A stretch of 64,000 nt of DNA from Sulfolobales archaeon Acd1 (GTDB lineage: Archaea > Thermoproteota > Thermoprotei_A > Sulfolobales > Sulfolobaceae), in assembly GCA_000389735.1 (NCBI GenBank), contig APJY01000002.1:1-64000 (forward strand), in the 5' to 3' direction. The notes below the pieces were generated by a model, which had not been told where the DNA came from, made no database searches, and worked only from the letters and a program-made list of their open reading frames with translations. Both the position numbers and the translations under genes were made by a program. This document shows, piece by piece, positions 18,203-28,040 of this stretch. How positions within the stretch are numbered: position 1 is the stretch's first letter; every line of letters starts with the position of its first letter.

Positions 18203-18305
18203 TTAGTTTATGTGTAAATAATTATAGAAAAAGCTTACAAATATGAACATTTATATACTTTAGCGTGTAAGTGTATACTTTTGTATACCAAATGTATATC
18301 GAATT

Positions 18306-19022
18306 TCACATCTGCTGGGACTGTAGATTCCTTATTAAGGAGACTATCGACGAGGCGTCGACGCCCTCCAGATCCCCCCTCTCGTTTATCGCGAAGAAGT
18401 ACCAGCCACTGTCAACCCTTACCCCTTTAAACCTCTCAATCCTCAGCGACCTTATCACGGTGTTGGGAATTGGTTCAACGTTCAACTGGATCAACCCGTC
18501 AAATAAGAACTTCACTAGCTCTAGTGAGATGTCGATTTCCTGGCTGACTGAGTTGTAAGTGAAGAGCGCTAGGGCTCCCTTTCCGTAGATGATTGAAGAG
18601 ACGCCCTTTATGAACTGCACTAGCTGGTTGACGTCATACCTCAACGTTAGTTCGTTCATGGAGTCGACGATTATGAGCCCCGTTGTGTCCGTGACCAAAG
18701 ACCTGAGGTCTGAGATCACGTCAGAGCCTTGAATTATGTCCGGGTCCTTGACCCCATCGCTGAAGTAATTGACTATCTTCAAGCGGTTAAGCATGGACGT
18801 GTCCTTCTGAGCGAACCACCTCTTTACCTTTCTCGGGTCCTCTTCGAAGGCCGAATAAACGACCTCTTTGCCCGACTTAATGACCTGTTCGGCGAGCTTC
18901 TTCACGATCAAGCTCTTGCCGCTGCCCACAGGGCCGTAAAGGAGCACGACGTACTCCTCGGCTGAGGAAAGGGCCTCGTCGAGAACCTTCACGCCGAGGC
19001 TTATCTTCAAATTCGACATCAA
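18306..19022 (-). CDS. RecA-superfamily (KaiC/RAD55-like) ATPase
   Basis: A 238-aa single-domain P-loop protein. Walker A is LLYGPVGSGKSLIVKK near residue 28 and Walker B is GLIIVDSMNEL near 115. The sequence VVYSAFEEDPRKVKRWF fits the KaiC-like lid region. Such single-domain crenarchaeal proteins (RAD55/KaiC-like) serve in signalling or modulate recombination and motility; some interact with protein kinases. The specific role here cannot be told. ATG start. It is 46 bases downstream of the membrane protein gene at 19068 read in the same direction. Confidence 0.85.
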   Translation of the reverse strand: MMSNLKISLGVKVLDEALSSAEEYVVLLYGPVGSGKSLIVKKLAEQVIKSGKEVVYSAFEEDPRKVKRWFAQKDTSMLNRLKIVNYFSDGVKDPDIIQGSDVISDLRSLVTDTTGLIIVDSMNELTLRYDVNQLVQFIKGVSSIIYGKGALALFTYNSVSQEIDISLELVKFLFDGLIQLNVEPIPNTVIRSLRIERFKGVRVDSGWYFFAINERGDLEGVDASSIVSLIRNLQSQQM

Positions 19023-19067
19023 TTTCAGAAGACAAATCCTAGTTAATTAAACGATATGGAATAGTGC

Positions 19068-19562
19068 TTATTCTGACCGCTTAGCGGTGCCCTCATCGCT
19101 TACTCTCCTGACCAGCAGGCCCAAGATGAAGGCTACGACCCCGAAGAGAACCAGCAGGATGCCGAAGAGGTTCAATATCGCGAGTATCGCGTAGGACGCT
19201 CCGGACTCCTTATACGCGTAAACGACGTTCACTGGACGACCTAAGTCGTTGACGATGCTCACTTGAGCCGAGGTACCGTACGAGAGCACCTCGTAAGCCG
19301 TGGTGTTCAAGCTAGTCCCGTTGTACGGGATCACCGCGGGCACGGAGTTCACCACTCTCCCCCCGTCGACGTGAAAGCTCAGGTTTCCAGGGTAGAAGCC
19401 GAAGTAGAACTCACTGAAAGGCACGGAGAACGAGATGGATTGGTTAGGCTCTAGGAGGACGCTCCTCTCGACCCTCAGCCCAGCTAGTTCGTAGTTCGAA
19501 ATGAAGTAAGTCAAGGAGCCCACAATCATGAGGATTATCCCCGCTGCGATGAGTCTCCTCAT
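19068..19562 (-). CDS. Membrane protein with extracytoplasmic domain
   Basis: A 164-aa protein with an N-terminal helix (residues 4-24, LIAAGIILMIVGSLTYFI), an external beta-rich domain of about 95 residues with several N-X-S/T sequons (NQS, NLS, NGT, NTT), and a C-terminal helix (126-150, ILAILNLFGILLVLFGVVAF) followed by a short basic tail. This layout is common for archaeal envelope proteins. No family recognised. ATG start. It could be co-transcribed with the downstream ATPase gene. Confidence 0.7.
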   Translation of the reverse strand: MRRLIAAGIILMIVGSLTYFISNYELAGLRVERSVLLEPNQSISFSVPFSEFYFGFYPGNLSFHVDGGRVVNSVPAVIPYNGTSLNTTAYEVLSYGTSAQVSIVNDLGRPVNVVYAYKESGASYAILAILNLFGILLVLFGVVAFILGLLVRRVSDEGTAKRSE

Positions 19563-19615
19563 CGTTCAGTCACAGTATTGAAACGCCGGGTAAGCTAAAA
19601 ACGAAGGGATGTCGC

Positions 19616-19942
19616 CTATCGTTTCCTGTTAAGATTCTCACTTATCTCGACGAGGGTCTTTATGTCCTCCGCCATCCGCTTGAGGGCTCCTGGTGGCTGA
19701 TCGCAGTTCAGGATAGCCATCGCGGTCTTCAAGTACTTCATCACCTTTATCCCTTGGGACTCCGCCTTGAGGGCCACCTCGAAGATCTCGTCCGGGGAGC
19801 AGGTGATACACGGGACCGCCAACGCTCCGGCGATGGCCTTGATCGCTTCAACCGCCGCGTTAAAGAACGTCTCACACGAGGCCTCGAGGTAGCCCTTCTC
19901 CAGGAGCTCTTCGGCGAAGTTCAGTACGTCCCTCGCCCTCAA
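19616..19942 (-). CDS. Small helical HEPN/PaREP1-like protein
   Basis: A 108-aa all-helical protein. The N-terminal pattern ARDVLNFAEELLEKGYLEASCETFFNAAVEAIKA, here split as ARDVLNFAEELLEKGYLEA and FNAAVEAIKA, resembles HEPN or PaREP1 domains, but the catalytic RX4-6H motif of HEPN RNases is absent. Cysteines at 23, 43, 46 and 84 (including CITC) could bind metal. ATG start at 19942. It is divergent from the kinase at 19984 with only 41 bases between. No nucleotidyltransferase partner is adjacent. Confidence 0.65.
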   Translation of the reverse strand: MRARDVLNFAEELLEKGYLEASCETFFNAAVEAIKAIAGALAVPCITCSPDEIFEVALKAESQGIKVMKYLKTAMAILNCDQPPGALKRMAEDIKTLVEISENLNRKR

Positions 19943-19983
19943 CAGCTATATTTAATGAACCGAGGTGTAAAAACGCGAAGGGC

Positions 19984-22041
19984 TTGGACTCGTACCGCAA
20001 GTTCGTCCTAGCTAAGGTGGCTTCCGGACTATCGGCGGGTGCGTGGGCAGTCGCATTGGTGTCGCCCCGAAGCCTGGAAGCCCTTCTGAGCCCGGTCAGT
20101 TTAACCGATCTGATGTCCAGCCCTGTCCCGCTCATCACCCTATCCCTGTTGTTCGCGTCTTCCGCCCTCTTGGCCGCAATTAAGAGACCCTGGGCCCTCT
20201 CAGCGTACCTAGCTTACCTAATCCTTCCCTCAGTTGGCCTCGACTACTCGCTTTCTACACTCCTTAAGGCGCTCTTCCCTCTGGCCGCGTTCCTGCTGGT
20301 CGCTTTCCTCTACCCGAAGAAGAGAGCCAGGTCTTATATCATGGCCGGTTCGGGCGCTGGCGCGCTGGCCCTCCTTTACGATAACGGCAGTCCCCTTTTG
20401 GGCACCTCGATACTCGCGCTTATCTCCCTGATCGCGGCCGTCGAGAGGGTCAACGTTAAGGTAGACAAGTACGAGGTGTCGTGTTCCGGCCAAACCGTTG
20501 ACATCAGGGTGACCCTCAAGGGAGATCTCGACGTCCTCATCCCCGACTTACTGAGGGTCGAATCCGGCCTCAACAGGGCCCTGGTGCTCAACAGGTCGAG
20601 CGCTTCAGAGGCGGAGTATAGGGGTTCGGGGAACGTGGACAGAGGAGGGAAGTACCCGATAAGGGCGAGCTTCAGGGGCAAAACGTTCAAGTTGGGAAAG
20701 GTCGAGATACCGGATCCTATCTCGCTGAAGTTGTTCACGGTGGGTAAGGAGGTCAGGCTCGAAGTTAGGAAGGGCGACAAGCCTTACGACCCGAAGGCCT
20801 TCGTCGCCAGCGTCGACGGCAAGCCCGCCAATCTCAGGAGGGTCTCGAAGGGCGTTTACGAGTTCCTCGACAAGGGCGAATCCTACAGGGCGACCGTTAG
20901 GGAAGGCATTTGCTTCTCGGAGGCCCAACTCGACCTCGTTCCTTCGCCCAAGGCTCGGGTCCAGGGGGCCGTTCAGGTCTACCAGCCTCCCGTATCCGTC
21001 CAGTCAAATCAGGCTAACGTCGCTCCTCCATCCGTCACACCAGGTGACCCCTTCTTGGGCAGAACCGTCTACGGGTATTCGATAACGAGGAGAGTAGGGG
21101 AGGGAGGGTTCTCTCACGTTTACGAGGCGTTGAAAGAGGGCTCCAAGTTCGCCGTGAAGGTACCCAAGCTCGAAACGATCATGGGATCGGGATCGCTCGA
21201 CAAGCTCGCCGAAATCCTTAAAGAAGTCCAGGGGCTCTCACTGGCCCTGAGCGGGCGAGCCCCGGTAGTGAAGCTCCTGGGCGTTTTCGTGGACTACCAG
21301 GACTTGAAGTCGATAGCCTCAGGCAAGCTGAACGTCTACTACGAGAGGCCTCCGGCCATAGTAATGGAGTTCATGGAGGGCGGGAACGCCTACGACCTCT
21401 TGATGAACGACGTCTTGTTCTACTCGGAGGAGTGGCCGACGGTGGTATTCATCATAGTATCTAAGATCGCGGACGCCCTGGCGGAGATCCATAAGGCGGG
21501 GTTCGTCCACAGCGACGTTAAGCCGCAGAACGTGATGTTCGGCTCCAGGCCTCCGTTGACTGGCAAAGAGCTGTTGAACGCGTTAAGGAGCGGAACGCTG
21601 GAGGTTAAGCTGGGGGACTTGGGCAACGCCGTTAGGAGCGGAGGGTCCCCGATAGGTTTCACCCCTCAGTACGCCTCCCTTGAACAAGTCATTGCGGTCT
21701 GTAGGTCGGATCCCGCCGAGGGTGTGCTCCCAGTGGACGACGTTTACGCCCTGGGAGCGACGGCCTTCAGCCTACTGACCAGGGCCGCTCTGAACTCCGA
21801 TGAAATGATCGCGACTATCAACTCAGTGAAGGACTGTAAGGACGTGGATTTGATAAGGAGGGAGAGGCTTAGGCTTTACTCCACAAGGGACTATAGGCCC
21901 CTCATGGAGGCCCTCAAGTCCTCTATCTACTCAGCTAGGGCCCAGGAGGTGGTGAACTTCGTCATGAGGATGACGGCCCCCGAAAGGTCCCAGAGGCCTT
22001 CCGCCCTAGAGGTCTCGAAATTCTTCAAGGGACTTCATTGA
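19984..22041 (+). CDS. Membrane-anchored eukaryotic-type Ser/Thr protein kinase
   Basis: A 685-aa protein in three parts. Residues 10-160 contain about six hydrophobic helices (for instance ITLSLLFASSALLAAI and LFPLAAFLLVAFLY). Residues 165-330 are beta-rich with two possible Ig-like modules. Residues 360-685 are a Hanks-type kinase: glycine loop GEGGFSHVY near 372, lysine in FAVKVPK near 392, catalytic loop HSDVKPQN near 508, DLG near 545. TTG start. It is a paralogue of the kinase at 2747 and may sense the membrane or envelope state. Sulfolobales kinases of this kind phosphorylate archaellum and cell-cycle targets; the target here is unknown. Confidence 0.87.
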   Translation: MDSYRKFVLAKVASGLSAGAWAVALVSPRSLEALLSPVSLTDLMSSPVPLITLSLLFASSALLAAIKRPWALSAYLAYLILPSVGLDYSLSTLLKALFPLAAFLLVAFLYPKKRARSYIMAGSGAGALALLYDNGSPLLGTSILALISLIAAVERVNVKVDKYEVSCSGQTVDIRVTLKGDLDVLIPDLLRVESGLNRALVLNRSSASEAEYRGSGNVDRGGKYPIRASFRGKTFKLGKVEIPDPISLKLFTVGKEVRLEVRKGDKPYDPKAFVASVDGKPANLRRVSKGVYEFLDKGESYRATVREGICFSEAQLDLVPSPKARVQGAVQVYQPPVSVQSNQANVAPPSVTPGDPFLGRTVYGYSITRRVGEGGFSHVYEALKEGSKFAVKVPKLETIMGSGSLDKLAEILKEVQGLSLALSGRAPVVKLLGVFVDYQDLKSIASGKLNVYYERPPAIVMEFMEGGNAYDLLMNDVLFYSEEWPTVVFIIVSKIADALAEIHKAGFVHSDVKPQNVMFGSRPPLTGKELLNALRSGTLEVKLGDLGNAVRSGGSPIGFTPQYASLEQVIAVCRSDPAEGVLPVDDVYALGATAFSLLTRAALNSDEMIATINSVKDCKDVDLIRRERLRLYSTRDYRPLMEALKSSIYSARAQEVVNFVMRMTAPERSQRPSALEVSKFFKGLH

Positions 22042-22144
22042 GCTCCGCGACGGATGATCGTTCATTTAATAAAGTAAATACTAAACTTCCTTGATTTAGT
22101 TTGAAAGTTAATATTTTAAGTTGGAGCCGAGAGAGCAGAAAACG

Positions 22145-22567
22145 ATGCTGATAAACGACCAGCAGGCGACCCCCTTCGTCAAGAACGTGATCGACGTCTT
22201 GCCCTCGGTGGCGAGGAAGCTCTGGAAGACGGGCAAAGCGATAGTGGTGGACATACGGACGCCCTTCGAGTACGTGAGTCACCACATACCCGGGGCCATA
22301 TTGGTGCCTATGGAGCACCTTGAGGTCTTAGCGCACAAGGTCAGGGACAAAGACGTGATCGTGGTGTGCGAGCACGGCAACAGGGCGTTTTACGCGACCT
22401 ACGGAGCCCCTCACTTATGGAAGAAGGCCTATTACATGATAGGAGGGATGGCCTACTGGATGTCCATGGGCTACGAGGTGACCTCCGGTATGGACGAGAA
22501 CGGGAGGCTTTGGCAGAGGTGGCTGGAGGAGGCCAGGAAGGGTAGAACAGTTAGGGAGGTCGTATAA
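22145..22567 (+). CDS. Rhodanese-domain protein
   Basis: A single rhodanese domain of about 140 residues. The loop VVCEHGNRAFYATYG carries the active-site cysteine that would hold a persulfide, and VVDIRTPFEYVSHHIPGA is the family's first signature. It may act as a thiosulfate or persulfide sulfurtransferase, which fits a sulfur-metabolising organism. I chose ATG at 22145 because a TATA-like AATATTTTAAG at about 22110-22120 would give a leaderless transcript there. An in-frame TTG at 22121 is the alternative. Confidence 0.85.
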   Translation: MLINDQQATPFVKNVIDVLPSVARKLWKTGKAIVVDIRTPFEYVSHHIPGAILVPMEHLEVLAHKVRDKDVIVVCEHGNRAFYATYGAPHLWKKAYYMIGGMAYWMSMGYEVTSGMDENGRLWQRWLEEARKGRTVREVV

Positions 22568-22618
22568 CGTCTCTTCAGTGTTTATTATTTATTATTTTAA
22601 TTAGTCCTAAACTCCGTC

Positions 22619-25600
22619 GTGAGGCTTGACCTGAAACTCCCTTTATTCCTCGTACTCATAAGCTTCGTAGCCCTCGTCTTATTCACGTCTCACAGCCAGG
22701 CAGGAACGTGGCACTACGTCACGACCATCCAGCCCAAGCTCTACGTATCTGCCTCGATTAACGTCAGTAATGGGCTCGCCTTGATAGTTTACTCGAGCGA
22801 TCCCCTAACGGTCATGGTGATGACTCCTAGCCAGTTCTCCGCGTTTCAGGCAGGTTATGGGTCGCAAGCCGTTTACTCCGCGATCGGGACTTCCATCAAC
22901 ACCTTCCTCAATCTCTCGTCCGGGCAGTATTACCTAGTCCTCTACGACAACGTTTCGCAGTCCCCAACCCAGGTCTCTTACTTCGCGATAACGAGGCCCG
23001 CCCCCACAGGGATAGCCGACTACGGCCTAGCGTATTCCGGCGGAGACTTGACGCCGTACACGGTGACGTTCAATGAAGTAGTCGGCCAAGTGAACGTCCT
23101 CGATCCAACGGGGGGTTATGACGTAGGCTCCTCCAGCACCGCCTATACGATACAGCTGAACGCCGTCGTGCTCGTATCGACCCAAAACGGCTACCAGGAG
23201 CTATGGGCCCAGGACGTCGCGCAAGTGAATGGGAACGAGGTAGCTTTCGTCGACAACATATGGAACTTCACCGCCCCGGGGGCAAGCGTGCAGGCCTCCT
23301 CAGTATCGGGAAAGGGTAGCGTGATCACCTACAACGGTAGGGGCCTTTATGCGTACTCTACCCAACCCATGCAACTACCCTCAGCCTTTAGCCTAATGAT
23401 GAGCGTCAAACAAACGTCGTCGGATCAGGTAACGATATCCTTCGGCTACGCTTTGAGCAATCAACCCGTACAATGGTACGACAACGTGACCGTGACTTTC
23501 GGCTCTCCGGTAAACGGCGCCTACTTCCTCGTCTCAGGCAACCAGATGACTGGGGACTACCACGCCTTCGACGCGGAGCTAGTCCTAGGGGGAGGGGGTA
23601 ATGGGTCTAACTATTACTTCACATCGGCTGACGTGGGCCTCTCCATGTACTATTTGTCCGGAGGTAGCGTTGTTTACCCAAAGACGCTCTTCATGTTCGG
23701 CTTAGACACGGCTGAGGGAGCCGAGGACCTCTATACAGCTTCCGGAGGGAACGTGCAGGTCGGGTACTCTTATACCCCTTACGTGTCTTCACAGAACGTA
23801 GTCGCTCCCCTCAAGATAGCGTACTTCAGCTACAGCAATTACGTTGACTCCCTCCTGTCAAAGCTGCAAATTAATATTAGCGTCACCGGGGGCGTTCAGC
23901 CCTACAGCCTGACTCTGAACGTCAATGGTCCCAACTACGAGAGGAGTTTCGCCCTGAGCTACTCTAACGGCCCCTACGGTTACGGTACGATCGACGTTAA
24001 CCTAGGGAACAACTTGCAGCCGGGAACGTACTTCGCTCAGCTCAAGGTGACCGATTCCCAAGGTAGTTCCGTCACTGAGAACTTCACCTTCACCGTCGTG
24101 CCTCCGCCTTCCGTCTTCTTGACGAGTAACTCCTCGGTGTACGTCTCGGGAAGTCCCGTCGAGTTCACCGCCAACGTGACCGGAGGCGCCCCGCCCGTTA
24201 GCCTCATATGGCTCGTGAATGGGACGTATGTGGGTTCGGGGCAGACGTTAATCCATACTTTCAGCGCTCCAGGCGTTTACAACGTGACCGTTATAGCCAT
24301 GGACTCCTGGGGTGTCAAGGCGATTAAGAGCGTCCTAATAGACGTCCTACCTCCCCTTTCCGTCAGTATAGTCTCCCCATATACTGAGGTCGACGTCAAC
24401 GTGAGTTTTACCCTTCACGCAGAGGTGATCACGGGCTCTCCTCCGTTCAACTTCACTTGGTTTATGAACGGCAAAGTGGTCGGACAGGGACAGAACTTGA
24501 CGATAAGCTTCCCTCAGCCAGGAACGTACAACGTGACTGTGATCGTTAACTCCCACGGGCTGAGGGCCCTTGGCTACGTCCTGATCAGGGTCAACCCGCC
24601 CTTGGAGGTCATCGCTCCTTTAAACGTCACGGCCGAGCAAGGTGTTCCCTTCAGGTTGGTGGTAAACGCTAGCGGGGGGACTCCTCCCTATAAGCTGTTC
24701 GTCAATGGCTCCGAAACTAGCCCCGGAGCGATTGAGCTCTCCTTGAACGAGACGGGGAAGGTGAGGCTTAACCTAACGGTCGTAGACGCGGGAGGAGGCA
24801 GGGTGAGCGAACTCCTTGAAGTCACCCTAGTCCCCCACGTGAGGGCCGTAATCGTGGCCCCCTACATGACGTTGGATCAGGGCTCCTCAATGACGCTGAA
24901 AGCTAACGTCAGTGGAGGCTTAGGACCTTACCACATCACCTGGGTGATTAATGGCGTGACCTTGGCCAATCGTAGCGAGGTAAACGTCACCGGGTCAGTT
25001 TTAGGCAACTTATCGGTGGTCCTCGTCGTTGAGGACTCCCTGGGCGGGAACTGGACGACTCACGCGATCGTTCAGGTCGTCCCGAAACCCGTGCTCAAGG
25101 CCTCCCTTCCTAACGTCACAGACGTGGGCGTTCCAGTTAAATTGAGCTACTCTATAGAGTACGGCACGAGACCTTACGAGCTCCTCGTTTTAGTGAACGG
25201 TAGTCCGGCGAATACGTCCTTAGCCTTCGATAGGCCGGGCGTTTATTCGATAATGGTAATCGCCAAGGACGCTTTCAACGCCACTTCAGAGGTCGATCTA
25301 GAGGTTAAGGTCAACCCGCCCCCGACGGTCGACGTTGAGGTCCCGCGTTACGCTGACGTGGGGGTGAGGCTAACCTTGGGGGTCAACGTGACGGGAGGTA
25401 CTCCGCCTTATGTGATAAGGGCTTACGTGAACGGAACCGAGCTGAACTCCAGCTCCTTCACGCCGAACGTTGTAGGAACCTATAACTTAACCGTCGTGGT
25501 CGAGGACTCGGTAGGAGGCGAGGTGACGCGTAGCTTCCTCATAAACGCCGTTCCAAAGCCGACCATATCGCTCTTGACAACTACAGGGAGCAGCTTCTTG

Positions 25601-25903
25601 ACTTATAACAACACGATAACCGTAACTCCCGTGGTGGTGGGAGGGGTTTACGACAGCGTCTACGTTTACCTCAACGGCAAATTAGTGGCCCAGTTGAGAC
25701 CCAACGAGAGCTACACCCTGAGCTTACCTGTGGGGACGAACTCGATAAACGTGTCTGTAGTCGACGCGTTCGGCCAATCCTCGTGGAAGGAGGTTGAGGT
25801 GACCACGGGCTATAACTCTTTCAACATAGGCGGCTCCGCGGCTATAACCGTCGTTGCAGTGGTAGTCCTCACCCTCGTCTTAAGCAGGATCCGAAAACCC
25901 TGA
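22619..25903 (+). CDS. Thermopsin-family surface protein with PKD-like repeats
   Basis: A 1094-aa exported protein. Residues 1-28 are a signal peptide. Residues about 120-400 match the thermopsin (peptidase A5) family of acid proteases, including TGIADYGLAYSGGDLTPYT, ELWAQDVAQVNGN and a TWF-like VDNIWNFT. From about 415 to 1065 there are seven to eight PKD/Ig-like repeats of 80 residues, each with a VTGGxPPY-type strand and a PGxYNVTV-type strand. A C-terminal helix (residues 1070-1089) and basic tail anchor it. Dozens of N-X-S/T sequons point to heavy glycosylation. It is probably an anchored acid protease or adhesin outside the S-layer. GTG start. Confidence 0.85.
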   Translation: MRLDLKLPLFLVLISFVALVLFTSHSQAGTWHYVTTIQPKLYVSASINVSNGLALIVYSSDPLTVMVMTPSQFSAFQAGYGSQAVYSAIGTSINTFLNLSSGQYYLVLYDNVSQSPTQVSYFAITRPAPTGIADYGLAYSGGDLTPYTVTFNEVVGQVNVLDPTGGYDVGSSSTAYTIQLNAVVLVSTQNGYQELWAQDVAQVNGNEVAFVDNIWNFTAPGASVQASSVSGKGSVITYNGRGLYAYSTQPMQLPSAFSLMMSVKQTSSDQVTISFGYALSNQPVQWYDNVTVTFGSPVNGAYFLVSGNQMTGDYHAFDAELVLGGGGNGSNYYFTSADVGLSMYYLSGGSVVYPKTLFMFGLDTAEGAEDLYTASGGNVQVGYSYTPYVSSQNVVAPLKIAYFSYSNYVDSLLSKLQINISVTGGVQPYSLTLNVNGPNYERSFALSYSNGPYGYGTIDVNLGNNLQPGTYFAQLKVTDSQGSSVTENFTFTVVPPPSVFLTSNSSVYVSGSPVEFTANVTGGAPPVSLIWLVNGTYVGSGQTLIHTFSAPGVYNVTVIAMDSWGVKAIKSVLIDVLPPLSVSIVSPYTEVDVNVSFTLHAEVITGSPPFNFTWFMNGKVVGQGQNLTISFPQPGTYNVTVIVNSHGLRALGYVLIRVNPPLEVIAPLNVTAEQGVPFRLVVNASGGTPPYKLFVNGSETSPGAIELSLNETGKVRLNLTVVDAGGGRVSELLEVTLVPHVRAVIVAPYMTLDQGSSMTLKANVSGGLGPYHITWVINGVTLANRSEVNVTGSVLGNLSVVLVVEDSLGGNWTTHAIVQVVPKPVLKASLPNVTDVGVPVKLSYSIEYGTRPYELLVLVNGSPANTSLAFDRPGVYSIMVIAKDAFNATSEVDLEVKVNPPPTVDVEVPRYADVGVRLTLGVNVTGGTPPYVIRAYVNGTELNSSSFTPNVVGTYNLTVVVEDSVGGEVTRSFLINAVPKPTISLLTTTGSSFLTYNNTITVTPVVVGGVYDSVYVYLNGKLVAQLRPNESYTLSLPVGTNSINVSVVDAFGQSSWKEVEVTTGYNSFNIGGSAAITVVAVVVLTLVLSRIRKP

Positions 25904-25981
25904 AGTTACCTCATTTTCCTTACCCCCGTCACTGACGTTCGCTTTTATTGTGTAAGGCTGTGAATATTTAGCCGAACTCGA

Positions 25982-26977
25982 ATGCTCAAGGTCAGGACAG
26001 AGGACGCCGTAGGTAAGGTCCTCGCTTACGACACCACCTACGTTGGTCCAGATAAGGCGGCCGTGCTCCTGAGGAGAGGACACGTCATAACTGAGGAAGA
26101 CGTGAGGAGGCTCAAGGACTCCGGCGTGTACTACGTTTGGATTGAGGGCGGCGAGGAGGAGCCGGGCTACGTTTACGAGTGGGACATCACCCCTTACGTG
26201 GCCGAGAGGATAATAGGGAGGAACCTCGTTTACGAATACGCGGGCCAAGGGCTCACTAGGGTCAAGACCGAAGTCCCCGGGATCCTCAGGGTAGACGCCG
26301 AGAGGCTGACCGAGTTCAACGAGAACGGTAAGGTCCTCGTGATCACTCATAACGACAGGAGGGCCCTAGGAAAGGACGAGTTAGCTGCAGTGATCGAGGT
26401 CGTTCCCTTCAAGATGAGGAGAGAGGAGCTGGAGTCCCTCAAGTACTCACGAATGCTCAGCCTTGAGGAGTTCAAGCTGAGAAAGCTCGGGGCGGTCGTA
26501 ACGGGCACCGAGGTATATGAGGGGAGGAAGAAGGACGCCTACTTGCCCATAATAAGGGCGAAGTGTGACAAGTACGGGTGGACGTTAGTTTACCATGAGT
26601 TCGCCCCAGATGACGAGTCGAGGATAGCGAAAGCCATAACAAACGCCTTCGACGCTGGAGCGGAGGCTGTGGTGGTCACGGGAGGCATGTCGGTTGACGC
26701 CACGGACCGGACTATCCCCGCCATACTGAGCCTAGGCGCGGAGCTCGTAGCTTACGGCATTCCAATGAAGCCCACTACCATGACCGCGGTAGCCTACCTC
26801 TCCGGCAGGCCGATATTCGCGATTAGTGCCGGAGGAATCTATTACAGTGAGTGGAACTCAATGGACGTCGTCTTGACCAGGCTCATGGCGGGGGAAAGGC
26901 TGACTAAGAGGGACCTAGCCTCGCTGGGAGTCGGAGGGCTCACCGACATCTACCTGAGGAAGCCCCACTCGCATTAA
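25982..26977 (+). CDS. Molybdopterin-binding protein (MoaB/MogA-like domain)
   Basis: A 331-aa protein. Residues about 170-310 are a molybdopterin-binding fold: GAVVTGTEVYEGRKKDAY, then AEAVVVTGGMSVDATDRTIP, whose TGG and D residues bind molybdopterin phosphate in MoaB/MogA/MoeA. The first 150 residues resemble the N-terminal region of archaeal MoeA-like proteins. It lacks the C-terminal domain of true MoeA, so it may be a molybdenum or tungsten cofactor assembly factor or a regulator. ATG start behind a promoter-like ATATTTAGCC stretch. Confidence 0.8.
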   Translation: MLKVRTEDAVGKVLAYDTTYVGPDKAAVLLRRGHVITEEDVRRLKDSGVYYVWIEGGEEEPGYVYEWDITPYVAERIIGRNLVYEYAGQGLTRVKTEVPGILRVDAERLTEFNENGKVLVITHNDRRALGKDELAAVIEVVPFKMRREELESLKYSRMLSLEEFKLRKLGAVVTGTEVYEGRKKDAYLPIIRAKCDKYGWTLVYHEFAPDDESRIAKAITNAFDAGAEAVVVTGGMSVDATDRTIPAILSLGAELVAYGIPMKPTTMTAVAYLSGRPIFAISAGGIYYSEWNSMDVVLTRLMAGERLTKRDLASLGVGGLTDIYLRKPHSH

Positions 26978-27038
26978 AACATCGAGAAGACCTTCGTTGT
27001 AATCGCTTTATTTGTTACCCCCTTTACTCTGCTCAGCC

Positions 27039-27881
27039 TTGAAGTATACGATCTCCACGAGGGGGAAGACGTTCGAGTTCGACATGTCAAAGAGGGTAAT
27101 ACTAGTCCCTTACAGCCCTGAGGCGATAACCGCAGTGAGAGGTCTCTACCTCCTGATGAGGGTGATTAAAGGGATACCCCGCATCTACGGCATCCCTTCA
27201 GGAGACCCCGTCGAGTCCTGGAAGAGGGAGTTCTTCAACAGGTTCCTGAGCCTGCTGAAGGGCGAGACGGAGGTCACCAAGGTTTACCCACAGATGGACT
27301 TCGAGATCTCCACGGAGTCCCTGAGCGTCAGGGGGAAGGTAGTGAGGACCGCCTTAGGGGTGGAGGTGGAGGTTAAGAAGGCCCCCGAGGTACAGGGCTC
27401 GGGCCCCTCAGCGATGCTCAGCTTGGACTACCAGCTGCAGAGGGATCTGTTGAAGCTCAACCCCATTATCCTCCCCTTCGAAAGGGTAGGCTTCTTCTAC
27501 GCTTTCGGGCAGTTCGTGTTCGCCTCCACAGAGGAGAGGCCCTCGGGGATACCTAAGGCCTTAGGAATCGCAGCGGCCATGATAAACGGCCTGGTGACTA
27601 TGGGCGAACTCAGGCAGAGGGTCAAGGGAATGACGTGCACCGGTAGCCCTTCCATACCGATAAACTGCGACGAGGTGCCCCTGAACTCCTTGACGCCGGA
27701 CGTCATAGAGGAGATCGTGATGGGTCTAGCCTTAGAAATAGCCAAGCCGGAGGACGTGGTTATAATAGAGGTGCCAGAGCTGTTGAAGCCCAAGGAGAGA
27801 GCCCTGGAGATCTTGAGGAGCTTCAGGTCCAGGCTAGTCTTGGTCAGCGATCAGCTGGCCATCGCCGACATTAGCTCGTAA
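27039..27881 (+). CDS. Conserved Sulfolobales-type hypothetical protein
   Basis: An unrecognised soluble protein of about 280 aa, mixed alpha/beta, without membrane helices or obvious catalytic motifs. It has two cysteines in close context (GMTCTGSPSIPINCDE near residue 205). The C-terminal region DVVIIEVPELLKPKERALEI followed by RLVLVSDQLAI looks like a nucleotide-binding or ATPase-like strand pair (a Walker-B-like VVIIEVPE), but no P-loop is seen. I placed the start at TTG 27039, because GCTTTATTT at 27004-27012 is a TATA box at the right distance. TTG 27012 and ATG 27084 are alternatives. Confidence 0.65.
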   Translation: MKYTISTRGKTFEFDMSKRVILVPYSPEAITAVRGLYLLMRVIKGIPRIYGIPSGDPVESWKREFFNRFLSLLKGETEVTKVYPQMDFEISTESLSVRGKVVRTALGVEVEVKKAPEVQGSGPSAMLSLDYQLQRDLLKLNPIILPFERVGFFYAFGQFVFASTEERPSGIPKALGIAAAMINGLVTMGELRQRVKGMTCTGSPSIPINCDEVPLNSLTPDVIEEIVMGLALEIAKPEDVVIIEVPELLKPKERALEILRSFRSRLVLVSDQLAIADISS

Positions 27882-28040
27882 AGCTCGGCGTCCATTTCTA
27901 TCAGGTGGTAAAAGTAAATCATTCTATCTACCTCGAACTGACCTCGGGACCGGCTTAAATAAGGGTTTGCCAGACGATCCTATAGACTTCTGTCGATAAC
28001 TGGGCGCCCAAAATGAACGTCAGTCGCTCGAAGCCTTCAA

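Noticed and set aside
27950-28040. TATA-like CTTAAATAAG on the plus strand near 27954 with no gene after it
   Set aside because: The following sequence gives only an 18-codon ORF and no recognisable RNA structure; an antisense transcript to the ATPase end is possible but unsupported.
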